A DNA stretch of 64,000 nt from Lachnospiraceae bacterium (GCA_910574965.1 CAJTDB010000014.1:30395-94394); one strand, 5' to 3'. Shown: positions 16,860 to 27,201, numbered from the stretch's first letter. Notes: generated by a model from the letters alone, not told the origin. Numbers and translations are program-made.

Positions 16860-17387
16860 TTATACCAGCTCCAGCACCACTTCCATCGCTGCATCGCCTT
16901 TTCTCTGGCCGATCTTTACGATTCTGGTGTAACCGCCGTTGCGGTTCGTGTATTTGGGTGCGATCTCATCGAAGATCTTTGCCACCATATCCACGTTCTG
17001 GGTTTTCTTCTTCTTGCCCTCTACCGGAGCTTTTACCGGATAGAGCACCTTCAGCATCTGCCTTCTGGCATGAAGTCTGGACGGAAGATCTTTTTTGATC
17101 TCCTTCTCCACTTCATCAAAAACGGTTACTTTCTTGCCGTCAACAACTTCTTTGACTCTCTTGCCGTCTTTGTCCTTGCGCGGAACTTTTGCGGTCACTT
17201 TCACCATCTCAAAGTTGTCCTTTTCCTTGACGCCCAGAGCGATCAGATGCTCTGCCATTTTGCGTACTTCTTTTGCTTTTGCTTCGGTGGTAATGATTTT
17301 TCCGTTAAATAACAGAGCTGTTACCTGACTTCTCAAAAGCGCTTTTCTCTGGGAAGAGGTTCTGCTCAGTTTTCTATATCCTGCCAT
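16860..17387 (-). CDS. rplQ: 50S ribosomal protein L17, long form
   Basis: 175 residues from MAGYRKLSRTSSQRKALLRSQ at 17387 (GGAGGAAATAAA site). The common bacterial L17 is about 120 residues. The extra length is an internal lysine-rich insertion of roughly 55 residues (VPRKDKDGKRVKEVVDGKK through PVEGKKKKTQNV) placed before the conserved end KIFDEIAPKYTNRNGGYTRI. L17 lies near the peptide exit tunnel. It follows rpoA by 138 bases, a longer gap than usual, and is followed by the operon terminator. Confidence 0.96.
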   Translation of the reverse strand: MAGYRKLSRTSSQRKALLRSQVTALLFNGKIITTEAKAKEVRKMAEHLIALGVKEKDNFEMVKVTAKVPRKDKDGKRVKEVVDGKKVTVFDEVEKEIKKDLPSRLHARRQMLKVLYPVKAPVEGKKKKTQNVDMVAKIFDEIAPKYTNRNGGYTRIVKIGQRKGDAAMEVVLELV

Positions 17388-17525
17388 TTTATTTCCTCCA
17401 TTCGTTGCGCCCCAAGTCATGCTTCTTCGGTCTTACTGACAGGGGGTCTGGCATTTCAACATTTAAGGTTCCTTCTTCGTCTGCCAGAGCAGAGTCCGAA
17501 GGAGCGGGCTTGCCTTCGGCTTCCC

Positions 17526-18485
17526 TTATTCCTCGCTCTGGTTTAACTCCAGACCGAGCTCTTTGAGTTTTGCCAGGACTTCTTCCAGGGACTTGCGGCC
17601 CAGGTTGCGGACCTTCATCATATCCTCGGACGTCCGGTTGCAAAGCTCTTCTACGGTATTGATACCGGCTCTCTTCAGACAGTTGTATGAGCGCACGGAA
17701 AGCTCCAGCTCATCAATGTTCATTTCGAGAACCTTTTCCTTCTCATCACTTTCTGTCTCCACCATAATCTCCGCAGACTTGGCATTCTCAGACAGATCAA
17801 TGAAAAGACTCAGATGCTCGCTTAAGACTTTGGCAGCCAGGCTGACTGCCTCATCAGGAGCCAGTGTCCCATTGGTGAATACGTCCAGTGTCAGCTTGTC
17901 ATAGTCCGTAATCTGGCCCACACGGGTGTTCTCCACTGTCAGGTTTACACGCTCTACCGGAGTATAGATGGAATCCACTGCGATCACACCGATCGGCAGC
18001 TCATCATTTTTGTTCTTGTCTGCGCTTACATATCCTCTGCCCTTGGTGATGGTCAGCTCCATATAGAGCTTGCTGTCCGCACCGCCGTTCAGATGCGCGA
18101 TCACCACATCCGGATTCAAGATCTCGATATCGGGATCACACTGGATCTCTGCTGCAGTGACGATGCCTTCGCCTTCAAAATCAATGTATGCCACCTTTGC
18201 TTCTTCGGAATCACTGGTGTTCTTGATCGCAAGGCTCTTGACATTCATGATGATCTCTGTTACATCTTCTTTTACACCCGGGATGGAGCTGAATTCGTGA
18301 AGTACACCGTCAATCTTCACCTGACTTACTGCTGCGCCTGGTAAAGAAGAAAGCATGATTCTTCTCAGGGAATTGCCAAGGGTTGTTCCATAGCCTCTTT
18401 CCAATGGTTCCACTACGAATTTACCGTATTTTTTATCTTCCGAAATCTCTGCAATGTCAATCTTGGGTTTGTTAAATACTACCAC
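17526..18485 (-). CDS. rpoA: DNA-directed RNA polymerase subunit alpha
   Basis: 319 residues, normal length. The N-terminal assembly domain shows [28 protein letters not shown] (motif [13 protein letters not shown]) and the C-terminal domain that contacts promoters and activators shows [16 protein letters not shown] and [13 protein letters not shown]. It is encoded between rpsD (49-base gap) and rplQ, as in other Firmicutes. Confidence 0.98.
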   Translation of the reverse strand: MVVFNKPKIDIAEISEDKKYGKFVVEPLERGYGTTLGNSLRRIMLSSLPGAAVSQVKIDGVLHEFSSIPGVKEDVTEIIMNVKSLAIKNTSDSEEAKVAYIDFEGEGIVTAAEIQCDPDIEILNPDVVIAHLNGGADSKLYMELTITKGRGYVSADKNKNDELPIGVIAVDSIYTPVERVNLTVENTRVGQITDYDKLTLDVFTNGTLAPDEAVSLAAKVLSEHLSLFIDLSENAKSAEIMVETESDEKEKVLEMNIDELELSVRSYNCLKRAGINTVEELCNRTSEDMMKVRNLGRKSLEEVLAKLKELGLELNQSEE

Positions 18486-18534
18486 TAAAAAGCCCCTCCT
18501 GTTCTTTGCTGGGTGACAAAACTACCGGTTTTGA

Positions 18535-19128
18535 TTATTTAGAATACAGCTCGACGATGAGCATTACGTCTACCGGAACATCGATCATATCTTTGGTCGG
18601 AAGCTCTTTTACAAGGCCTTTCAGATTCTCCAGATCCGCATCCAGCCACTCCGGAACTAGTCTGCCGCCAGTCACCTCTGCGATCGCTTTATAGCGGTCA
18701 GAGCTCTTGCATTTCTCTTTGATCTCGATGGTGTCGCCGGCTTTTACAAGGTAAGACGGAATGTTCACCTGCTTGCCGTTGACCAGCACATGCTTATGGT
18801 CTACGATCTGTCTTGCTTCCTGACGGGTCCTTGCAAAGCCGAGACGGAAGATTACGTTATCCAGTCTGGACTCCAGAAGAATCAGAAGGTTCTCGCCGGT
18901 CATACCCTTCATGCGGTCTGCCTTCTCATAATAGTTGCGGAACGGTTTCTCCAGTACGCCGTAGATGAATTTGGCTTTCTGCTTCTCTTTCAACTGCATA
19001 CCGTACTCAGATACTTTTTTATTGCCTCTCTGAGAATTTCTCTTTGATTTTTTATCAATTCCCAAGTATACCGGATCCAGGCCAAGGGACCGGCATCTTT
19101 TAAGGACTGGTGTTCTGTTAATTGCCAT
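18535..19128 (-). CDS. rpsD: 30S ribosomal protein S4
   Basis: 197 residues. The S4 RNA-binding domain is visible ([38 protein letters not shown]). The N-terminus lacks the CxxC zinc pairs seen in some bacteria, so it is the zinc-free form. S4 nucleates 30S assembly and often autoregulates its own operon. Here rpsD lies within the alpha operon, 17 bases after rpsK, not as the single-gene unit found in Bacillus subtilis. Confidence 0.98.
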   Translation of the reverse strand: MAINRTPVLKRCRSLGLDPVYLGIDKKSKRNSQRGNKKVSEYGMQLKEKQKAKFIYGVLEKPFRNYYEKADRMKGMTGENLLILLESRLDNVIFRLGFARTRQEARQIVDHKHVLVNGKQVNIPSYLVKAGDTIEIKEKCKSSDRYKAIAEVTGGRLVPEWLDADLENLKGLVKELPTKDMIDVPVDVMLIVELYSK

Positions 19129-19145
19129 CTTTCATACCCTCCTGA

Positions 19146-19538
19146 TCAGACTCTTCTACGTTTTGGTGGACGACAGCCGTTGTGCGGTACCGGAGTCACA
19201 TCCGTAATGCTGATGACTTCCAGACCACATGCCTGCAATGCACGGATTGCAGCTTCTCTTCCCGAACCAGGTCCTTTTACGAATACGTCAACGGTCTTTA
19301 AGCCATGAATCAATGCTGCCTTTGTAGCAGTCTCTGCAGCGGTCTGTGCTGCATACGGAGTAGATTTCCTTGAACCTCTAAAACCAAGACCACCAGCACT
19401 TGCCCAGCTCAGTGCGTTGCCCTCTGCATCGGTAAGGGTAACGATTGTATTATTGAAAGATGACTGGATATGTGCCTGTCCGCGTTCAACGTTTTTCTTA
19501 ACACGCTTTTTTGTCACTTTTTTCGCAACTCTAGCCAT
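19146..19538 (-). CDS. rpsK: 30S ribosomal protein S11
   Basis: 130 residues. Conserved runs are [40 protein letters not shown] and the end [19 protein letters not shown]11 is part of the 30S platform near the mRNA exit. It follows rpsM by 39 bases. Confidence 0.98.
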   Translation of the reverse strand: MARVAKKVTKKRVKKNVERGQAHIQSSFNNTIVTLTDAEGNALSWASAGGLGFRGSRKSTPYAAQTAAETATKAALIHGLKTVDVFVKGPGSGREAAIRALQACGLEVISITDVTPVPHNGCRPPKRRRV

Positions 19539-19577
19539 TTCTAAACTAACCTACTTTCTTCAATCTATGTGTGAACC

Positions 19578-19946
19578 TTATTTCTTCTTGTTTGCTACAG
19601 TCTTCTTCGGGCCCTTTCTGGTCCTTGCATTGGTCTTTGTCTTCTGACCGCGAACCGGAAGGCTCTTACGATGACGGACACCGCGATAGCATCCGATCTC
19701 CTGAAGTCTCTTAATATCCATAGCGATCTGTCTTCTCAGATCACCTTCTACTGTCTGTGTCTGATCGATGACGGAACTGATCTTACGAACCTCATCGTCT
19801 GTCAGATCCCGAACACGGGTATCCGGATTTACACCCGCTTCTTTCAGAATCCGGTTAGAGCTTACTCTGCCGATCCCGTAAATATAGGTCAGGCCGATCT
19901 CCACACGTTTCTCTCTTGGTAAATCTACACCAGCAATACGCGCCAT
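19578..19946 (-). CDS. rpsM: 30S ribosomal protein S13
   Basis: 122 residues from [20 protein letters not shown] at 19946, after ATGGAGGAATAATCACA. A longer open frame up to 20042 has no ribosome binding site and is not conserved S13. RNA-binding motifs include [14 protein letters not shown] and [21 protein letters not shown]13 contacts the A- and P-site tRNAs. An unusually long 312-base spacer separates it from rpmJ. Confidence 0.98.
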   Translation of the reverse strand: MARIAGVDLPREKRVEIGLTYIYGIGRVSSNRILKEAGVNPDTRVRDLTDDEVRKISSVIDQTQTVEGDLRRQIAMDIKRLQEIGCYRGVRHRKSLPVRGQKTKTNARTRKGPKKTVANKKK

Positions 19947-20258
19947 TGTGATTATTCCTCCATTTTCTTTACAACCATATTTTCCTAAATGAGGCAGCGA
20001 ATGACGGATTCCATCCATCTGCCCAAATGGGTATCCACCCATTCTTTCCGGTACTTACCGGCACGGCGCCGGTCATCCTTCCCGGTTTCAGGTAACATCT
20101 CTCTAATGAATAATCGTCCACTTTCAGTCTTTTATATATATCAGTCGTCCCACACTTCCGTGTGTTTCCACTGCAGCCGCCATATGAAAAACTACAAGTG
20201 CTGACTAATCCGCAAAAAGCAGCCGAACATCTGTTCTCCAGACTTTCGACTCTTCCGG
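19947..20258 (-). other. 312-base spacer between rpmJ and rpsM, probable structured leader
   Basis: No convincing gene is present. On the minus strand there are several hairpins: CACACGGAAGTGTG, ACCGGC...GCCGGT (about 20050-20072) and a GGGTATCC/GGATACCC-type inverted repeat near 20025-20045. In relatives rpmJ and rpsM are normally only tens of bases apart. The spacer could hold an S4- or S13-responsive leader or an internal processing site (inference). Confidence 0.45.
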
Positions 20259-20372
20259 TCAGCCTTGTCTCTGTTTGTGTTTTGGATTTTCACAGATTAC
20301 TCTGATACTACCTTTTCTCTTGATGATCTTGCACTTTTCGCAAATAGGTTTAACCGATGATCTAACCTTCAC
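20259..20372 (-). CDS. rpmJ: 50S ribosomal protein L36
   Basis: 37 residues, read directly from the sequence: [19 protein letters not shown], followed by [18 protein letters not shown]. It starts with GTG at 20372, eight to nine bases after GAAAGGAGG. The zinc ligands Cys, Cys, Cys and His of the zinc-binding form are all present. It is the first gene after a consensus promoter and stands in the standard infA-rpmJ-rpsM order. Confidence 0.97.
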   Translation of the reverse strand: MKVRSSVKPICEKCKIIKRKGSIRVICENPKHKQRQG

Positions 20373-20435
20373 TGTAAAGTCCTCCTTTCATCGTATCCTT
20401 TCCGGAGGCAGACGCCCCCAAAATCATGCCTACAC

Positions 20436-20464
20436 ATTATACCAGAGACATGCGGTAAATGCAA
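20436..20464 (-). promoter_or_regulatory. Internal promoter ahead of rpmJ
   Basis: Minus strand: TTGCAT (20464-20459), 17-base spacer, TATAAT (20441-20436). It lies in the 110-base infA-rpmJ gap and can drive rpmJ-rpsM-rpsK-rpsD-rpoA-rplQ independently of the S10 promoter. Confidence 0.85.
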
Positions 20465-20482
20465 GCAAAATTTGTAAAAATA

Positions 20483-20701
20483 TTACTTATCCCTCCAGAT
20501 AATCCTCCCCTTGGACAGATCATACGGAGAAAGCTCAATCGTCACTTTATCCCCCGGTAAGATACGGATAAAATTCATCCGAAGCTTGCCGCTGATATGC
20601 GCAAGCACTTTATGTCCGTTCTCCAGTTCCACCTGGAACATAGCATTCGGCAGTTTCTCAACTACGGTTCCCTCAATTTCAATTACATCTGCTTTCGACA
20701 T
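20483..20701 (-). CDS. infA: Translation initiation factor IF-1
   Basis: 72 residues, the normal length: a single OB fold with [38 protein letters not shown] and [15 protein letters not shown]-1 occupies the A site of the 30S subunit during initiation. The start is two bases after the KOW-protein stop, so translation is coupled. Confidence 0.98.
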   Translation of the reverse strand: MSKADVIEIEGTVVEKLPNAMFQVELENGHKVLAHISGKLRMNFIRILPGDKVTIELSPYDLSKGRIIWRDK

Positions 20702-20703
20702 GT

Positions 20704-21000
20704 TTATCCTCCCGCCGCTTTCCGGCTTTCTGATTGAATTATTTGCTTGATCTGTTCATTCTGAAGCGCTGTTTTGCTCTCAAGAGCCCTTTTCACCGGT
20801 TTCGCAAACCGATGGATGATCTGAATATGCCTGACCTTTTTCTTCTTGGGCTTTTCCATCGTCCGTGTGATACCATCCACTAACCATACATATTCTGCAT
20901 CCCTGCGGATTATGATATAAAGCCGGTCCTTGTCGTGTCCGGCAAGGGATCTTGCGAGCATCCCTTCCTCGATCCGTCCCAATTCCCGCACCTGTTCCAT
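20704..21000 (-). CDS. KOW domain-containing RNA-binding protein
   Basis: 98 residues. The N-terminal part ([23 protein letters not shown], with [19 protein letters not shown]) has the KOW/L14e-like pattern of a small RNA-binding barrel, followed by a basic helical tail. Proteins of this type sit between map and infA in many Clostridia. Their function is unproven; association with the ribosome is inferred from context. The gene is 19 bases after map and 2 bases before infA. Confidence 0.85.
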   Translation of the reverse strand: MEQVRELGRIEEGMLARSLAGHDKDRLYIIIRRDAEYVWLVDGITRTMEKPKKKKVRHIQIIHRFAKPVKRALESKTALQNEQIKQIIQSESRKAAGG

Positions 21001-21019
21001 GAGCTTCCTCCTGTATCTT

Positions 21020-21775
21020 TTAAATATGAAGCGTCAGGATCTCCGGCTCGCCATCGGTAATCAGGATCGTATTCTCATAATGTGCCGAAGGTTTGTGGTC
21101 CTTTGTAACCACAGTCCACTGATCTTTCAGCCAAACCACTTCCCAGGTTCCCAGGTTAATCATCGGCTCTACCGCCAGCGTCATACCAGGCAGCAGCTTC
21201 ATGCCTTTTTTCTTCTGCCGGAAGTTCGGCACCTGCGGGTCTTCATGAAGGCTGGTCCCGATGCCATGGCCTACCAGTTCCTCCACGATTCCATAACCAA
21301 AACCTTCTATATAGTCCGCGACAGCATTGGAAATATCGTACAGGTGATTTCCCGGCTTTGCTTTCTTGATTCCTTCAAAAAAGCTCTGTTTTGTGGCATC
21401 CAGAAGCCTCTGCACCTCTTCGCTGACTTTCCCTACCGTATGCGTCCTGGCCGCATCCGAATGATATCCCTTGTAAATCAGGCCCGCATCCAGACTGACG
21501 ATATCGCCCTCTTTCAGAATATGATCCCTTCTCGGAATGCCGTGTACCACTTCTTCGTTGACCGACACACAGATGGAAGCCGGAAACCCTCCGTAATTCA
21601 GGAAATTGGGTTCGCAGCCCAGTTTTCGAATAAGCCTGTCTCCGTACTCGTTGATTTCCATGGTGGAAATGCCGGGCTTTATCATGCTGCCCATTTCATC
21701 ATGAACCATTTCCAGCCGCCGGCCCGCTTCACGCATCAATTCGATCTCTTTTGCAGATTTAATCGTTACTGCCAT
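21020..21775 (-). CDS. map: Type I methionyl aminopeptidase
   Basis: 251 residues. The metal ligands of methionine aminopeptidase are visible: the two Asp in SLDAGLIYKGYHSDAARTHTVG, the His in EELVGHGIGTSLHEDPQVPNF (motif GHGIGTSLHEDP), and Glu in TLAVEPMINLG. It removes the initiator methionine from new proteins. It starts three bases after the adk stop. Confidence 0.97.
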   Translation of the reverse strand: MAVTIKSAKEIELMREAGRRLEMVHDEMGSMIKPGISTMEINEYGDRLIRKLGCEPNFLNYGGFPASICVSVNEEVVHGIPRRDHILKEGDIVSLDAGLIYKGYHSDAARTHTVGKVSEEVQRLLDATKQSFFEGIKKAKPGNHLYDISNAVADYIEGFGYGIVEELVGHGIGTSLHEDPQVPNFRQKKKGMKLLPGMTLAVEPMINLGTWEVVWLKDQWTVVTKDHKPSAHYENTILITDGEPEILTLHI

Positions 21776-21778
21776 CTT

Positions 21779-22423
21779 TTATGCTCCCAGTATGTCTATG
21801 ATGGCCTGGAATACCGCTTCCATATCCATAGTCCCGTCCACTTCTTTTAAAATACCTTTTTTGCTGTAATAATCAATGAGCGGCTGTGTCTGTTCATGAT
21901 AAACTCCCAGACGCTTCTGCACCGTCTCAGGTTTGTCGTCATCTCTTAAGATCAGTTCTGCTCCGCAGGTATCGCAGATTCCTTCCTTTTTCGTCGGCGC
22001 ATAAGCCAGATGATAAGTCGCACCGCACCCCACACATGCACGGCGCCCGCCCATGCGGGTCACAATATTTTCATCCGGAACTTCCACATTGATGGCATAG
22101 TCCACCGCTTCTTTGATGGCCTCCAGTGCATGATCCAGGCTCTCTGCCTGCGGAATCGTTCTTGGAAAACCGTCCAGGATGTACCCGTTTTCGCAGTCCT
22201 TCTGCTGTACCCGGTCCACCACCAGATCGCACACCAGTTCGTCCGGCACCAGCAGCCCCTGGTCCATGTAAGTCTTTGCTTTTTTGCCAAGCTCTGTTCC
22301 GTTTTTAATATTTGCACGGAAAATATCCCCCGTCGAGATATGAGGGATCTGATATTTTGCAGCGATCTTCTTGGCCTGGGTTCCCTTTCCGGCACCCGGA
22401 GCCCCTAACATAATGATCTTCAT
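21779..22423 (-). CDS. adk: Adenylate kinase, zinc-lid type
   Basis: 214 residues from MKIIMLGAPGAGKGTQAKKI at 22423, after a TGGAGAATACTATT site; a longer frame to 22531 lacks a site. The P-loop is GAPGAGKGT, the lid has four cysteines (CVGCGATYH and CDTCGAEL) that bind zinc as in Gram-positives, and FPRTIPQAESL is the AMP-binding segment. It interconverts ATP, AMP and ADP. It follows secY by 112 bases. Confidence 0.98.
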   Translation of the reverse strand: MKIIMLGAPGAGKGTQAKKIAAKYQIPHISTGDIFRANIKNGTELGKKAKTYMDQGLLVPDELVCDLVVDRVQQKDCENGYILDGFPRTIPQAESLDHALEAIKEAVDYAINVEVPDENIVTRMGGRRACVGCGATYHLAYAPTKKEGICDTCGAELILRDDDKPETVQKRLGVYHEQTQPLIDYYSKKGILKEVDGTMDMEAVFQAIIDILGA

Positions 22424-22535
22424 AATAGTATTCTCCATTTTTTTCCAAAATATACACACATATATGTTTCCAAAAAAGCCTGTAAGAAAGTACCACAGGG
22501 GCGCTTCCATACAGGCTTCACTCTGCTGCATCTGA

Positions 22536-23852
22536 TTAATCGTTCAGAAAACCTTTATAGTTACGCACCAGCATCTGGGATTCTATCTGTTTTAATGTCT
22601 CTAAAACAACACCCACGATGATGATGATCGATGTCCCGCCAAAGGATACATTGGCTTTGAAAAATCCATTGAATATGATCGGGATCACACATACTATAAT
22701 CAGGCCCACTGCTCCGATAAATACAATATAATTTAAGATCCTGCTGAGATATTCCGTTGTCGGCTTGCCCGGCCGGATACCAGGGATAAATCCACCCTGA
22801 CGCTTCATATTATTGGATATTTCGATCGGATTAAAAGTAATGGACGTATAGAAATATGCAAAAAATACGACCAGCACGATATATACCAGAAGTCCGATGG
22901 AATAGACAGGCTGACTAGGATCACACCAGCTTGACTGGTTCAGTCCGGTCAGGATCTTCGCACCGATACCCGTACCTCCAGTCTTCCCCAGAAGAGATGC
23001 GATCACACCCGGAAAACTCATCAGAGAAGAAGCAAAGATCACCGGGATTACGCCTGCCGTATTCACTTTCAGAGGAATATTGGTTGACTGTCCGCCTACC
23101 ATCTTCCGCCCCTGCATCTTCTTGGCATACTGTACCGGAATCCGGCGTTCACCGCCCTGAAGAAAGATAACAAATACAACCGTTACCAGAACGACTGCGA
23201 TGATAATGACCACTGCCAGCACACCGTTTAAGATCGTCTTGCCTTTCACAAACTGGTCATACAGTTGAATAAAGTCGTCTGGTATTCTGGATACGATGTT
23301 GATCAAAAGCACGATGGAGATACCGTTCCCCACACCGTGCGCAGTGATCTCTTCACCGATCCACATGAGAAATGCACTTCCTGCAGTCATAGCCGCAACG
23401 ACAACGATCATATTGGGAATCGTTGCAGACTGCAGAAGACCTCTCCCTCCAAAGCCGATCGTCATGGCCGTGCCCTCAATCAGAGCCAGCACAACGGTCA
23501 GATAACGGGAAAATGTCTGAATCTTCTTTCTTCCATCTTCTCCATCCTTCTGCATCTCTTCCAGCTTCGGAATGGCAATGGTCAAAAGCTGCATGATAAT
23601 GGAAGAAGTGATGTAAGGTGTGATACCAAGCGCAAAGAGCGACATACTGGTAAAGGAACCGCCGGTGAACGCATCAAAGAAGTTGAATGCGTCACCGGTC
23701 TGAGCTGCAAACCACTGGGCAAAATAATCTCTGTTTACTCCAGGAATCGGCAGTTGAGAACCAAACCTTACGACCACGAGCATTAAAAAAGTGAAGATCA
23801 GTTTTTTCCGAATCTCTTCAATTTTAAATGCGTTCCGTAATGTTTTGAACAT
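22536..23852 (-). CDS. secY: Preprotein translocase subunit SecY
   Basis: 438 residues with the ten membrane helices expected of the protein-conducting channel. Recognisable segments are RFGSQLPIPGVN after helix 1, FALGITPYITSSIIMQLL, GGERRIPVQYAKKMQGRKM in a cytoplasmic loop and the final ESQMLVRNYKGFL. Its ATG overlaps the rplO stop (TAATG). Confidence 0.98.
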   Translation of the reverse strand: MFKTLRNAFKIEEIRKKLIFTFLMLVVVRFGSQLPIPGVNRDYFAQWFAAQTGDAFNFFDAFTGGSFTSMSLFALGITPYITSSIIMQLLTIAIPKLEEMQKDGEDGRKKIQTFSRYLTVVLALIEGTAMTIGFGGRGLLQSATIPNMIVVVAAMTAGSAFLMWIGEEITAHGVGNGISIVLLINIVSRIPDDFIQLYDQFVKGKTILNGVLAVVIIIAVVLVTVVFVIFLQGGERRIPVQYAKKMQGRKMVGGQSTNIPLKVNTAGVIPVIFASSLMSFPGVIASLLGKTGGTGIGAKILTGLNQSSWCDPSQPVYSIGLLVYIVLVVFFAYFYTSITFNPIEISNNMKRQGGFIPGIRPGKPTTEYLSRILNYIVFIGAVGLIIVCVIPIIFNGFFKANVSFGGTSIIIIVGVVLETLKQIESQMLVRNYKGFLND

Positions 23853-24292
23853 TAGATCACCTCGGCTTTTCCACCCAGAGCTTCAATCTTGGCAGCCGCA
23901 CCGGCTGAAAATGCATTTGCCTGAACGGTAAGTTTCTTTGTCAATTCTCCATTTCCGAGAATCTTGACACCGTCTCTTGGATTCTTTACGATCCCTTCTG
24001 CGATCAGGGTCTCTACAGAAACTACACTGTCATTGTCGAATCTTTCCAGGACACTTACGTTGATACCAACGATCTCTTTGGTATTGCGGTTCGTAAAGCC
24101 TCTCTTGGGGATTCGTCTGTATAACGGCATCTGACCGCCTTCAAATCCCGGCCTTGGAGCTCCGGAGCGGGCTTTCTGACCTTTGTGGCCTTTGCCTGCA
24201 GTCTTACCGTTACCTGAACCATGTCCGCGGCCTCTTCTGAAGTTATCGCTCTTCTTGGAGCCTTCCGCATACTGTAAATTCGATAAGTCCAT
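23852..24292 (-). CDS. rplO: 50S ribosomal protein L15
   Basis: 146 residues. The glycine/arginine-rich N-terminus ([21 protein letters not shown]) and [12 protein letters not shown] are typical. L15 binds 23S rRNA and is a late assembly protein. It overlaps secY by one base and follows rpmD by 20 bases. Confidence 0.98.
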   Translation of the reverse strand: MDLSNLQYAEGSKKSDNFRRGRGHGSGNGKTAGKGHKGQKARSGAPRPGFEGGQMPLYRRIPKRGFTNRNTKEIVGINVSVLERFDNDSVVSVETLIAEGIVKNPRDGVKILGNGELTKKLTVQANAFSAGAAAKIEALGGKAEVI

Positions 24293-24312
24293 TGTGACAC
24301 CTCCTTAACTGA

Positions 24313-24495
24313 TTAGATTTCTTCCACTTTCACCAAATGTCTTACGTGCCAGATCATGCCGCGCACTGCTTCATTATCCGGCATCTCAACGGTCTTGTTG
24401 AGTTTTCTAAGACCAAGCGCTTCCACGGTAGCCTTCTGCTTTGGAACCGCTCCGATAGGAGATTTTACTAATGTGATCTTTAATTTCTCTGCCAT
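24313..24495 (-). CDS. rpmD: 50S ribosomal protein L30
   Basis: 60 residues, the normal size, from the second ATG ([15 protein letters not shown]) at 24495. The ATG six bases upstream lies too close to the AAAGGAGA site. The ferredoxin-like core [19 protein letters not shown] is conserved. Confidence 0.97.
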   Translation of the reverse strand: MAEKLKITLVKSPIGAVPKQKATVEALGLRKLNKTVEMPDNEAVRGMIWHVRHLVKVEEI

Positions 24496-24510
24496 GTTCA
24501 TTCTCCTTTC

Positions 24511-25020
24511 TTATGCCATGATTTCGTCTACAGATTTACCGCGCTTCTTCGCAACGTCCTCCGGAGAAGTCACATTTGATAATCCTTCAATGGTTGCCAT
24601 TACAACGTTCTGCTTGTTGTTGGAACCAAGGGATTTCGTACGGATATTTTTTACGCCTGCCAGCTCTACGACTGCACGCGCCGGGCCGCCTGCGATGATA
24701 CCGGTACCTTCCGGAGATCTCTTCAGCAGCACACTGGAGCTTCCGAATTTACCCAGATTATCATGGGGGATACTGTTGTTATCATCCAGTGCAACCCGCA
24801 CCAGTTTCTTCACAGCATCCTCTTTTCCCTTGCGGATCGCTTCCGGAATTTCAGTGGCTTTTCCAAGACCAGCGCCTACGTGACCGTTTCCGTCACCTAC
24901 GACTACCAGAGCTGTGAAACGCATGCTGCGGCCGCCTTTGACGGTCTTGCTTACACGCTTAATTGACACTACTTTTTCAGTTAATTCCAACTGACTTGCA
25001 TCAATGATCTCATGTCTCAT
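24511..25020 (-). CDS. rpsE: 30S ribosomal protein S5
   Basis: 169 residues. The double-stranded RNA-binding N-terminal domain ([38 protein letters not shown]) and the C-terminal [19 protein letters not shown] are typical. S5 influences decoding accuracy and is the site of spectinomycin-resistance mutations in other bacteria; the loop here looks normal. Confidence 0.98.
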   Translation of the reverse strand: MRHEIIDASQLELTEKVVSIKRVSKTVKGGRSMRFTALVVVGDGNGHVGAGLGKATEIPEAIRKGKEDAVKKLVRVALDDNNSIPHDNLGKFGSSSVLLKRSPEGTGIIAGGPARAVVELAGVKNIRTKSLGSNNKQNVVMATIEGLSNVTSPEDVAKKRGKSVDEIMA

Positions 25021-25038
25021 TGTCTCTCTCCTCCTCCT

Positions 25039-25407
25039 CTAAAATTCCAGTCCGGCTTCGCGTGCCGCATCTGCCAGCGCCGCGATCTTACCATGATAAA
25101 TAAAACCTCCGCGGTCAAACACGACCGTTTTGATCCCTTTTTCAAGTGCTCTCTCGGCGATCACCTTGCCAAGATATGCCGCCGCATCGACGTTGTTGGT
25201 CTTAGAAAGCTCTGCTTTTACTTCCTTCTGTACTGTGGAAGCGGATACCAGAGTGTTTCCTACGGTGTCGTCGATAATCTGCGCATACATATGATTATTG
25301 CTTCTGAACACTGCCAGACGCGGTCTGTCTGCTGTACCGCTGATGTGATGACGTAATCTGTAGTGTTTTTTAGCGCGTACTTCGCTTCTTGATTTCTTAC
25401 TGACCAT
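25039..25407 (-). CDS. rplR: 50S ribosomal protein L18
   Basis: 122 residues. Conserved parts are [40 protein letters not shown] and the end [21 protein letters not shown]18 binds 5S rRNA. It is 17 bases after rplF. Confidence 0.98.
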   Translation of the reverse strand: MVSKKSRSEVRAKKHYRLRHHISGTADRPRLAVFRSNNHMYAQIIDDTVGNTLVSASTVQKEVKAELSKTNNVDAAAYLGKVIAERALEKGIKTVVFDRGGFIYHGKIAALADAAREAGLEF

Positions 25408-25424
25408 CTTTACACTCTCCTTAT

Positions 25425-25964
25425 TTATTTCTTGCCAGTCTTACCGACTTTACGTCTGATCACTTCGGTCTCATACTTGATACCCTTGCCCTTATATGGC
25501 TCCGGTCTTCTCTTGTCACGAATCTCAGCCGCATACTGTCCGACTTTCTCTTTGTCGATGCCTTTCACAGTAATCTTGTTTCCTTCCACAACTGCTTCCA
25601 CACCTTCCGGATCTGTCATCTCCACCGGATGGGAGTAGCCGAGGTTCAGCGTAAGTTTCTTGCCGGATTTGGCGCAGCGATAACCAACACCGTTGACCTC
25701 CAGAACCTTTGTGAAGCCTGTGTGGACGCCTGTTACCATGTTGGATACCAGAGTCCTTGTCAGACCGTGTAAAGATTTCATCTTCTTCAGATCATTAGGT
25801 CTTGTTACAACCACATGACCATCTTCTACTTTGATCGTCATCTCTGTCGGAAGCACTCTCTCAAGCGTTCCTTTCGGACCTTTTACGGTCACTTTATTTC
25901 CCTCAGCAACTGTCACGGTCACACCTTCCGGGATAGCCACCGGTAATCTTCCGATACGGGACAT
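25425..25964 (-). CDS. rplF: 50S ribosomal protein L6
   Basis: 179 residues with the two repeated RNA-binding domains. Typical runs are [32 protein letters not shown] and the end [19 protein letters not shown]. It lies near the sarcin-ricin loop in ribosome structures. It follows rpsH by 74 bases. Confidence 0.98.
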   Translation of the reverse strand: MSRIGRLPVAIPEGVTVTVAEGNKVTVKGPKGTLERVLPTEMTIKVEDGHVVVTRPNDLKKMKSLHGLTRTLVSNMVTGVHTGFTKVLEVNGVGYRCAKSGKKLTLNLGYSHPVEMTDPEGVEAVVEGNKITVKGIDKEKVGQYAAEIRDKRRPEPYKGKGIKYETEVIRRKVGKTGKK

Positions 25965-26038
25965 AATCTAAAATCCTCCTTACTTAGATTTTCGGAAGGG
26001 ACGTCTGCGTCCCTTCTGTTTTCAGTTCTCTGGAAAAA

Positions 26039-26440
26039 TTACCAGACGAAAGCCAGGACCTCGCCGCCGACTTTCAGCTCTCTTGCCTTCTTGTCGGTCA
26101 TGATGCCTTTGTTTGTAGATACGATGGCAATGCCCAGTCCGCCGAGCACTTTCGGCATATTGTCCTTGCCGGCATAGATCCGAAGACCGGGTTTGGAAAT
26201 TCTCTTGATTCCTGCAATGATCTTTTCGTTTTTGTCTTTTCCATATTTCAAGGTGATACGGATATCTTTGAAGTTTCCGTTATCCACCAGATCATATTTC
26301 GCAACATAGCCTTCGTCAACCAGAATATCCGCAATGGCCAGTTTCACTCTGGACGACGGAATATCTACGGTATCGTGTTTCGCAGTATTTGCATTACGGA
26401 TTCTTGTGAGCATATCCGCGATTGGATCGTTCGTTGTCAT
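26039..26440 (-). CDS. rpsH: 30S ribosomal protein S8
   Basis: 133 residues. Conserved [20 protein letters not shown] at the start and [20 protein letters not shown] near the end. S8 binds the central domain of 16S rRNA and is the autoregulator of the spc operon in enterobacteria. Confidence 0.98.
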   Translation of the reverse strand: MTTNDPIADMLTRIRNANTAKHDTVDIPSSRVKLAIADILVDEGYVAKYDLVDNGNFKDIRITLKYGKDKNEKIIAGIKRISKPGLRIYAGKDNMPKVLGGLGIAIVSTNKGIMTDKKARELKVGGEVLAFVW

Positions 26441-26464
26441 TTTGACTGCCTCCTTTACTTTTTT

Positions 26465-26650
26465 CTACCAACTTGCTTTCTTCACACCCGGAATCTGGCC
26501 TGCATACGCCAGCTCACGGAAGCAAATTCTGCAGATTCCGTATTTTCTCAGGTAAGCATGTGGACGACCACAGATTCTGCAGCGGCTGTATTCTCTGGTA
26601 GAGAATTTCTGTTTGCGCTGCTGTTTGATTTTCATTGATGTCTTAGCCAT
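26465..26650 (-). CDS. rpsN: 30S ribosomal protein S14, zinc type
   Basis: 61 residues, the short form. Cysteines 24, 27, 40 and 43 (CRIC...CRIC) make the zinc knuckle. It sits between rplE and rpsH with 11- and 24-base gaps, so it is the standard spc-operon copy, not the zinc-independent paralogue used under zinc starvation. Confidence 0.98.
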   Translation of the reverse strand: MAKTSMKIKQQRKQKFSTREYSRCRICGRPHAYLRKYGICRICFRELAYAGQIPGVKKASW

Positions 26651-26661
26651 GAAATTCCCTC

Positions 26662-27201
26662 CTATCTTGCAAATGGCATATTGAATAAGCTCAACAGATA
26701 ACGTGCTTCCTCATCTGTTTTGGCAGTCGTTACGAAGATGATATCCATACCTCTTACTTTGTCCACCTTGTCATATTCAATTTCCGGGAAGATCAGTTGT
26801 TCTTTAATGCCAAGTGCATAGTTTCCTCTGCCGTCAAATGCATTGGGATTCACACCACGGAAGTCACGCACCCGAGGCAGTGCCAGGTTCACCAGACGAT
26901 CAACAAATTCATACATCTTCTCGCCGCGGAGTGTTACTTTACAGCCAATAGCCATGCCCTCACGGATCTTGAAGTTTGCAACAGAATTTTTTGCCTTCGT
27001 TACAACAGCCTTCTGACCTGCGATGATCTCCATATCCTTAATGGCAGAATCCAGGATCTTCGCATTCTCTTTTGCCTCACCAACGCCCATGTTGATGACG
27101 ACCTTGTTGAGCTTCGGCACTTCCATCGGATTTTTATAGCCAAATTTTTTCATCATGGCATCCATGATCTCATTTTTATACTGTTCACTGAGTCTACTCA
27201 A
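26662..27201 (-). CDS. rplE: 50S ribosomal protein L5
   Basis: 179 residues. Family hallmarks are [39 protein letters not shown] and the end [21 protein letters not shown]5 binds 5S rRNA and touches the P-site tRNA through its flexible loop. Confidence 0.98.
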   Translation of the reverse strand: MSRLSEQYKNEIMDAMMKKFGYKNPMEVPKLNKVVINMGVGEAKENAKILDSAIKDMEIIAGQKAVVTKAKNSVANFKIREGMAIGCKVTLRGEKMYEFVDRLVNLALPRVRDFRGVNPNAFDGRGNYALGIKEQLIFPEIEYDKVDKVRGMDIIFVTTAKTDEEARYLLSLFNMPFAR

